DNA of 64,000 bases, taken from NCBI RefSeq assembly GCF_026151205.1, contig NC_087079.1:434001-498000 (forward strand). Direction: 5' to 3'. The notes under the pieces are model-generated. The model saw only the letters and a program-made list of their open reading frames with translations. It had not been told where the DNA came from and did not search any database. A program made the translations under genes and the position numbers. The stretch comes from Bolinopsis microptera (Eukaryota > Ctenophora > Tentaculata > Lobata > Bolinopsidae). Shown here in pieces: positions 58,142-64,000 of the stretch (position 1 is its first letter; each line of letters begins with the position of its first letter).

Positions 58142-59955
58142 TCAGTATCCCAATGGATTAAACCACTTTGAGTGTATGATTCTGAGATAGAACTTTGCCA
58201 ACACTGGCATCCCAGCCTTGGGGCTGGGATGAATATCATAAAAGCCCCTATTGTCACATTTAGGAAATAATCTCTCGTTTCTGTTTCCATAGCGGTCTAA
58301 GTAAGCCCAAAAAACATCAAGGTAAAACAGTTTATGCCTAGAGCAGCGATCAAAGATCAAATTATTCATAGCACAAACATTACCAGGGATTTTATCTTGT
58401 CCGTTGGGGTGGACTGGTGGAATAGCTTGTACAAAAACACGTGCATTTGGATAAAGTTTTTTTGCTGTCTTCATAAGGTCACTCACAGGCAGAGGCACAT
58501 ATTAGGTGCGGTAAAAAAATCGAAATTATGCGGTACCGCACCCGACTATAAAGGTAAAATGTGCGGTAAGTTGCGGTAAATTTTTACCAATTATGCGGCA
58601 AATGTGCGGCGATTTTTTCGAAATTTGTGCGGGAATTGTTCAGTTTTCTTTTGCATTTTCTCAAGGACTTTGGAAATTCTAAACGTATAACCGCCGCTCT
58701 TATCAAAAATAGGTCTGTTTATGTGTTACTGAGGGTGTAGTTCTTTACTAAGACCATGATTGAACCTATATTGAGATTCAGTTATCTGAGAACAGTGACT
58801 TAGAGTAATCAGATGATGTGGTGAAGTTACGAATGATAACTGATAAACTATAATCAAAGTATGGTAACGACGAGGGTTTCATAACGGCCTGGGTCACGGT
58901 CCCGAAAGGGCCTGGGTCACGGTCCGAAAGGGCCTGGATCACGGTCCCGAAAGGGCCTGGGTAACGGTCCCGAAAGGGCCTGGGTCACGGTCCCAAAAGG
59001 GCCTGGGTAACGGTCCCGAAAGGGCCTGGGTCACGGTCCCGAAAGGGCCTGGGTCAGGGTCCCGAAAGGGCCTGTGTCACGTGGTAACTGGGTCACGTGG
59101 CCTAGGCATGAGTTCCAAAAGGGCCTGGGTCACGGTCCCGAAAGGGCCTGGGTCAGGGTCCCGAAAGGGCCTGTGTCACGTGGTAACTGGGTCACGTGGC
59201 CTAGGTATGAGTTCCAAAAGGGCCTGGGTCACGGTCCCGAAAGGGCCTGAATCACGGTCCTAAAAGGGCCTGGGTCAAGGTCCCGAAAGGCCCTGAGTCA
59301 CGGTCCTAAAAGGGCCTGGGTCAGGGTCCCGAAAGGGCCTGAGACACGGTCCTAAAAGGGCCCGACTATAACATATTTTGGTTTTTACACTCGAAAATCT
59401 TAACGCGAAAATTTCAAAATTATGCGAAATTACGCGGAAAATGCTAGATTATGCGGAAATATGCAGAAAATTACAAAATGTGCGGAAAACAATAAATTAT
59501 GCGGACATGTGCGGAAAACGGTAAATTGTGCGATCCCGCACCCATCGCACCTAATATGTGCCTCTGCTCACAGGGGTCTTGAGATGATTGACACCCTGGG
59601 TACAGTACCGGATGTCGTTGGCACCGAAGCTTAAGAACAGTTTCTTTACCTGCACAAGAGGGTTCTTTGTATGAAAGGCCTCAATAGATTTCTGTATAGC
59701 TGAGATCTTAAGCCCACCCTTAGCTATGTTGGTGACAGTTTCTTTACCTCTACTGAGGCGATCAGCGTCCAATCGAGCAGCAAAGGAGTCACCAGCAATG
59801 AGAATGATAGACTTCTGGTGTTTTTGAGAGTCTGTGATGGGAGCTTTTGGAGATACTTTATTAGGACTGTCGGATGTAGGAGAGGGAAGAATAGGAGATG
59901 AAGGGGAAGAGGAAGGTGTGGTTAACTTTCTGAAGGAGAGACTATAGTAAAACAA
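58142..59955 (-). pseudogene. SGNH/GDSL esterase-like gene of a retroelement, split by a transposon
   Basis: The 5' part on the minus strand (59955-59575) has block I LIAGDSFAARLD with the nucleophile serine, and block III FLSFGANDIRYC. The 3' part (58481-58142) continues LMKTAKKLYPNARVFVQAIPP and carries block V DIHPSPKAGM with the catalytic Asp and His. The two halves are separated exactly by a 1077-bp hAT-like insertion plus its 8-bp duplication. Apart from that the frame is open, so the esterase was intact when hit. The N-terminus has a Ser/Pro-rich linker. Most likely the ORF1-type esterase of a CR1-like LINE. Confidence 0.8.
58490..59566. mobile_element. non-autonomous hAT-like transposon carrying a minisatellite
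   Basis: The inverted termini are CAGAGGCACATATTAGGTGC and GCACCTAATATGTGCCTCTG (one mismatch further in). An 8-bp target duplication CTCACAGG lies at 58482-58489 and 59567-59574. The 8-bp duplication and CAGAGGC-type end are typical of hAT elements. Subterminal regions repeat GTGCGGTAA and TGCGGAAA motifs. The centre (58880-59365) is a 22-23-bp minisatellite of GGGCCTGGGTCACGGTCCCG plus AAA, about 20 copies, with a duplicated 100-bp block around 59060-59220. There is no transposase. Confidence 0.88.
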
Positions 59956-60195
59956 ATTTTTTTAAAACAAATTTTATTTTATACCCACAATCAATTCATA
60001 TTTAGTTCATATATTTAAAGTCAAAATAACCATTTCACATAAGTGGTTATATTATAATAAAATAATTTGTGATAAATTAATAAATTAATTTACACTCAAA
60101 AATGAACAAAATATACACAATTTTTACCTAGTGCAACACTGGTTCAGCGCGCGTTCATTATATATACCTATATATACCTCCAACAAATTTCATTG

Positions 60196-60633
60196 TCAGA
60201 AGGTGCAACTCCTGGGGCAATCCTGTGCCTCATGACTTGCTGTGCAGTGTGCACCAGGCTTCATGATGTTCAGTGTGCCATTGGTGGCAGGAAGGGTGAA
60301 GTCTGCGTTAATCAACTCATGGGCTGGCCTTGACCTAGAGGCCCTAGTTGTGCGTTGTTCTACTTGGGTTGTATCGAGCACAAACTCAAGTGACCGTGGA
60401 GCCCCTATTGAGTAAGTGCAAATGGAGCTGGACTGTGATATTATTAGGTCTTCATCGTCTTTATGGAGGCTTAACTTAGCTTGCTGAGTGTCGTACCTAG
60501 TAACAAGGCAAGCATCCATGTTGTTGGTGGTGGAGGGGAGGTCATTAATAAGTCCCATCAACTTAAAGATGCTAGGGAAGTTGTTGATGGGATGTGGCTT
60601 GTTAACTATGTTACCAAAGCAAAACATTGTCAT
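60196..60633 (-). pseudogene. AlkB-like 2-oxoglutarate/Fe(II) dioxygenase domain fragment
   Basis: A 145-codon frame from ATG 60633. DACLVTRYDTQQAKLSLHKD followed by DE carries the H-x-D iron ligands. SSICTYSIGAPRSLEFV matches the strand after it in AlkB-type oxygenases. NGTLNIMKPGAHCTASHE is the region of the distal iron-ligand histidine and would normally be followed by the 2-oxoglutarate-binding arginines; the frame ends shortly after with CPRSCTF. The N-terminal nucleotide-recognition part is short. It lies 240 bp upstream, on the same strand, of the esterase frame, which suggests both belong to one decayed retroelement. A stand-alone host gene is less likely. Confidence 0.65.
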
Positions 60634-61254
60634 AACTGAGTCTATTCAGAAAAAAATTGGGAATTTTCTTGATAAAATCATCAAATGAGACTCAATGACA
60701 CGCCCGAGCTTATAAATTATTATTGCCAATTATTATCTTTTGTCAACTTCAAGTGATGATTTGAATTTTGACGCAATAAAACTCAATATTGATGCAAAAC
60801 TAACCAAATAAAACCTTCGTTACTCGTAAAAAAGATGTGAACAGTTATATAATGAACCTGGCACAGTAGCCTGGTCGTGGAAAACTTGTATCGTACACCT
60901 AAAATCTTTACCAGTCACAAAGCTGTATTCTTGTCACGTGACACAAACTAACCGATCAAAAATCAAGATTCGTGTCAACTTACTGGGCGGCGCTCAGCTC
61001 CTGTCATTCCACCGCAGCTTCAATCATATGTTTATGAACATTATATCCTGGGTCCCCGACTCTAAATAAAACTAAATGTAACCACGGACGATTTTTAAAA
61101 AAGCTGTGTAACACACGCTATCATCTTGCGACGATTTATCAAGGAATTCATGTAATCTCAATTGTAGTGTCACTGTCAGTATCATTTAAACGATTCGTTA
61201 AATTAGTTCGAAAAGATTACAACCCTTTTTCCTACTGACTCAAGTCCCTTTTTC
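60634..61254. other. intergenic
   Basis: No gene. A CACGTG box and a GATCAAAAATCAAGATTCG stretch at 60936-60975 resemble the CCAAT/CACGTG module seen at other places in the window. A second copy of the last codons of the neuropeptide gene (CCTACTGACTCAAGTCCCTT) follows its stop at 61231-61250. Confidence 0.4.
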
Positions 61255-61817
61255 CTACTGACTCAAGTCCCTTTTTCCTCTGAAATATTCCTCATCTTCG
61301 CTGTTCTTCATTCCTCTAAATTCCCTCTTGCCTCGGAACTCTCTCTTGCCTCTAAACTCTCTCTTGCCTCTAAACTCTCTCTTGCCCCGAAACTCTCTCT
61401 TGCCTCGGAATTCGCGTTTGCCTCTAAACAGCTCATCGTCAGCAATTTCACGTTTCTCTCTGCTTTCCTCGTCGTCTTGCTCCCGCATACCTCTGAATTC
61501 CTCGTCCTCCACTCCTCTCTTTACCACTTGGGAATCGTCCACGGATCTTCTTTTCAGATCTCCCGCTGCAACGTCATTTAGAGCCAGCATTAGAAATAGT
61601 CCTGAAAATAGAATCCTTGTAATTGGGTGTGTGGTTAGTGGACCTTTAGAATGATACAAAGCCACAAATTTTCCAACAGTAAGTTAATTAATTAATGTAA
61701 TCGTTATTATTCAACCATAAATCGGTTCCCTTATCCATTGTCGAAATTTCGGAGAAATCTAACGTATAAACGAAAGTAAAAATCTGAAGTCTTACCTATA
61801 AATATAACACTCTTCAT
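61255..61817 (-). CDS. neuropeptide precursor with tandem EFRGKR units (predicted FR-amide peptides), two exons
   Basis: Exon 1 is 61817-61796 and exon 2 is 61601-61255 (GT-AG, frame kept, 122 residues). Joining them yields a proper signal peptide, MKSVIFIGLFLMLALNDVAA, which neither exon encodes alone. Dibasic sites (KRR, KR) follow. Near the C-terminus are one ELFRGKR, five EFRGKR, one EFRG followed by MK, and one YFRGKR. An earlier EFRG is followed by MR. Gly before Lys-Arg is the classic signal for C-terminal amidation, so prohormone processing should release very short EFR-amide peptides (possibly pyroglutamyl) plus longer acidic forms ending LFR-amide or YFR-amide. Spacers are acidic. 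FRamides are known from Hydra, but I know of no tripeptide version. It would be secreted from neurons or similar cells. The 18-bp repeat unit suggests slippage expansion. Confidence 0.85.
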
Positions 61818-64000
61818 TTTCAAACTGAACTCTGTAGGAATGCTTTTGTCTTCGTAATCTTCCTTAATGTTATTTGTCAGTTAGATCTAATATTATCCAT
61901 ATAAACATTGTCAATGCAGTAACATTATGTTTAGTAATCGTACAACAGTTGCTTGTGAATATGAAAGAAGATAAAAAGTCGATTAAATCATTTTATTTTT
62001 GTGATGAATATTAGAGGAATACGTTGTGGAGGTTTGAAGTTGGAGGCACACCGTACGATCAGAAGTAACAAATAGACGAAAAGCAATAATTTCTATATTA
62101 AATAAAACTGATATAAAGGGCCGCTCTTCTTTTCAAAAATATGCTAAAACGAGTTTGAGTCTGCTATTTCTTCAGTTCAAGATCAAAGATTTGTCATAAT
62201 GATCTCGTCATCACTATTAGTACTAATACACTTCTTTGACGTTAAAGTAGATATCTCATTTTAAAAATAAATGACGTCAAAGACTCCCGCTACTTAAATG
62301 AAATCTACAAAAAACATTTCCATCTTCAATTTGATAGCCCATCAATCAAAAGTCTTTGAGTTAAGAAATTTAGAAAATTATGTCAGTTTGTTAGCCAGCT
62401 CAGAATTATAAATTAGGGTGAAGCAGTATTTAATAAAGCTGCGAATTCATGAGAAAGTCGTCAGGCTATTTTCTCATTTGAAAGTTTATTTTAAATCAAT
62501 TAATACGATAAGGATCTGGTGGCTAAGGATATTCCTAAATATGTTCAGAAAATCGGACGTTACAAAATTAAGGAAATTCGGCAAATCAAAATTCAAGATC
62601 TTCTCAATGGATAAAGAACTGGAGACCAGACAAAACGCGTTAGAAATGGCAATTGAGGCTTCGAGTATTAATACCCGAGAGGAATATGTAATTGTAAAAC
62701 CAACATATGTAATCTGTGTAATTAACACAGAAAATCTAGTAAACCTAAACTCCATCACGATTGTTTCGTACCTTCCTAGGACACAACATAATATCGTACT
62801 GAACGATGTTTAACAATATGGGATCTAATGGCACTGTGTCCTGTGTATTCTACTACTAACATAGTACATTACTTTAGGATGTGAACCCGCTAGCTTAACT
62901 CTCTTCCGTGCTATTGCGGGTAATGATGGATTAAACTGGGGCTAAATCTCTCATATGACCTAGAGTTAAATAACTTGATAGCCCCAAAAGACTGCACCCT
63001 CTTCCTGTTGTCTCGTTACAGACTTAGTCTACTTCTGTGCATGTGGATTTTATTATATAATAGTTCCTAATTAACTGTCCTACTGACAGTGACAATAGTG
63101 GTACGCGCTAAAACCTAACTTCGATCTTGATAAAAAGTAAAAACCTCACAAAAAATACTGCTCCCACTTTTGAGAGAAAAAAGCGCACGTTTTTTTACCG
63201 AGAACAAAATAAGCAGAAAGCAAAAGATTTTTCTCCTAAGCCTTATGACATGTGGACTGCTTTTCGTAGATAAAGATTAATGACATGAAAAATAGCACCG
63301 AAAATGGCATTTCCTTGGATATAAAAACGATATCCTTTATTACCTAACAGAACTTGAATAGCCTATGACTTGAGTAGGACTATTAGCCTAGTGATTGAGA
63401 GTCACATACAGTTCACAATACAGCTCTCTGAGTGGAGATTGGAGTCATGTGACCTAAATCCAACTCTCTGATAGGTCACTGAATGTAAAATCTACAGCGA
63501 TGAGTTGACAAAAAAAAAGGACTGACTGGGGACTGGCCTGTGAAATAGAGTGAGATTGTGGACCTTGGGGTGCAAGACCACGAGTAAGAAATCTCTGAAA
63601 GCTATTCAACCCCGGAAACTCTGAACCACCAGAATGGTACTGACTGCTCAAAAATATTGGTATCTCTTATAGCTAAACGATGGCTGACAAATCATCTATG
63701 TCTCACCAACATCCTTTGTTCATCGCTTCATTACCCTAGACTCATCCAAAATTAAGGGACAAAAACTTCCCAACATTTTACCGGCAAAGATCCAGCTAAT
63801 AGACGAAAGAGGATGGTGCTAGATATTCCTTTGTCAGAAGTCCAGTGTCTGGCAAATGGGCGAACAAGAAGTGATGGATCAGCGGCGGTCTCCCCAAGTC
63901 GAGTATTTGTATCCTCTGCTGGGGAAATGACCTACCATTGTCCCCTCAGTTAGCTTTGTACAATACGTCTTTAGATGTATCTGACTTCTAATTTTCAAAT
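61818..64000. other. no gene recognised
   Basis: The first 200 bases are the likely promoter and 5' UTR of the neuropeptide gene. Frames at 62418-62813 (+) and 63651-63454 (-) are open but have no domain, no good start context and no splice partners. The rest is AT-rich without repeats I can define. Confidence 0.4.

Noticed and set aside
62418-62813. 131-codon plus-strand frame
   Set aside because: Starts at a GTG, lysine/isoleucine-rich as expected from AT-rich DNA, no domain or homology recognised.

Overview
This is a window of animal nuclear DNA. Its genes have GT-AG introns, no operons are visible, and much of the space is filled by transposons, minisatellites and microsatellites. The set of a 12-13 exon ferroportin, a PIM-type kinase, a REEP protein, a C2H2 zinc-finger gene, ShK-type cysteine domains and a repetitive FR-amide-like neuropeptide precursor suggests an early-branching invertebrate. 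A cnidarian is the best guess and a hydrozoan is possible, because FRamides are known from Hydra. This assignment is inference; no rRNA or other decisive marker is present.

Layout. 1-5433: non-genic sequence with a foldback element and a 1.5 kb minisatellite of 33-bp units. 5434-6078 (+): an intronless REEP5/6-like ER-shaping gene. 6468-12841 (+, with an alternative last exon to 13193): a complete ferroportin (SLC40A1-like) gene, assembled by hand from splice sites and codon phase. Its introns hold a tRNA-derived SINE, two MITEs and, antisense in intron 10, an intronless PIM-like kinase gene (11840-10908). 14418-17543: a DNA element with terminal inverted repeats, split by a 5'-truncated LINE with an 82-bp target-site duplication. 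19302-43670 (-): one 24-kb gene of 11 exons, previously invisible as a unit because most exons are short. It encodes a 498-residue type I membrane protein: signal peptide, two Ig-like regions, two ShKT-like six-cysteine domains, one membrane helix and a long acidic tail. All splice phases agree and the total is a multiple of three. Its introns carry most of the satellites, a 3.6 kb inverted-repeat element built of satellite DNA, a LINE ORF1-type gene and a cloverleaf-like multi-hairpin.

44760-50092: degraded TIR elements, a CR1/Jockey-like RT pseudogene and short inverted elements. 50093-52186 (+): a 21-finger C2H2 protein in which a block of nine fingers is duplicated almost exactly. 53984-60633: a graveyard of retroelements with esterase (SGNH), reverse transcriptase and AlkB-like modules; one SGNH frame is split by a hAT-like insertion with an 8-bp duplication. 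61817-61255 (-): a two-exon neuropeptide precursor with tandem EFRGKR units. 61818-64000: nothing I can call.

The genes do not form a visible pathway. Ferroportin and the nested kinase share a locus, and the receptor-like gene and the neuropeptide precursor are the strongest candidates for undescribed biology.
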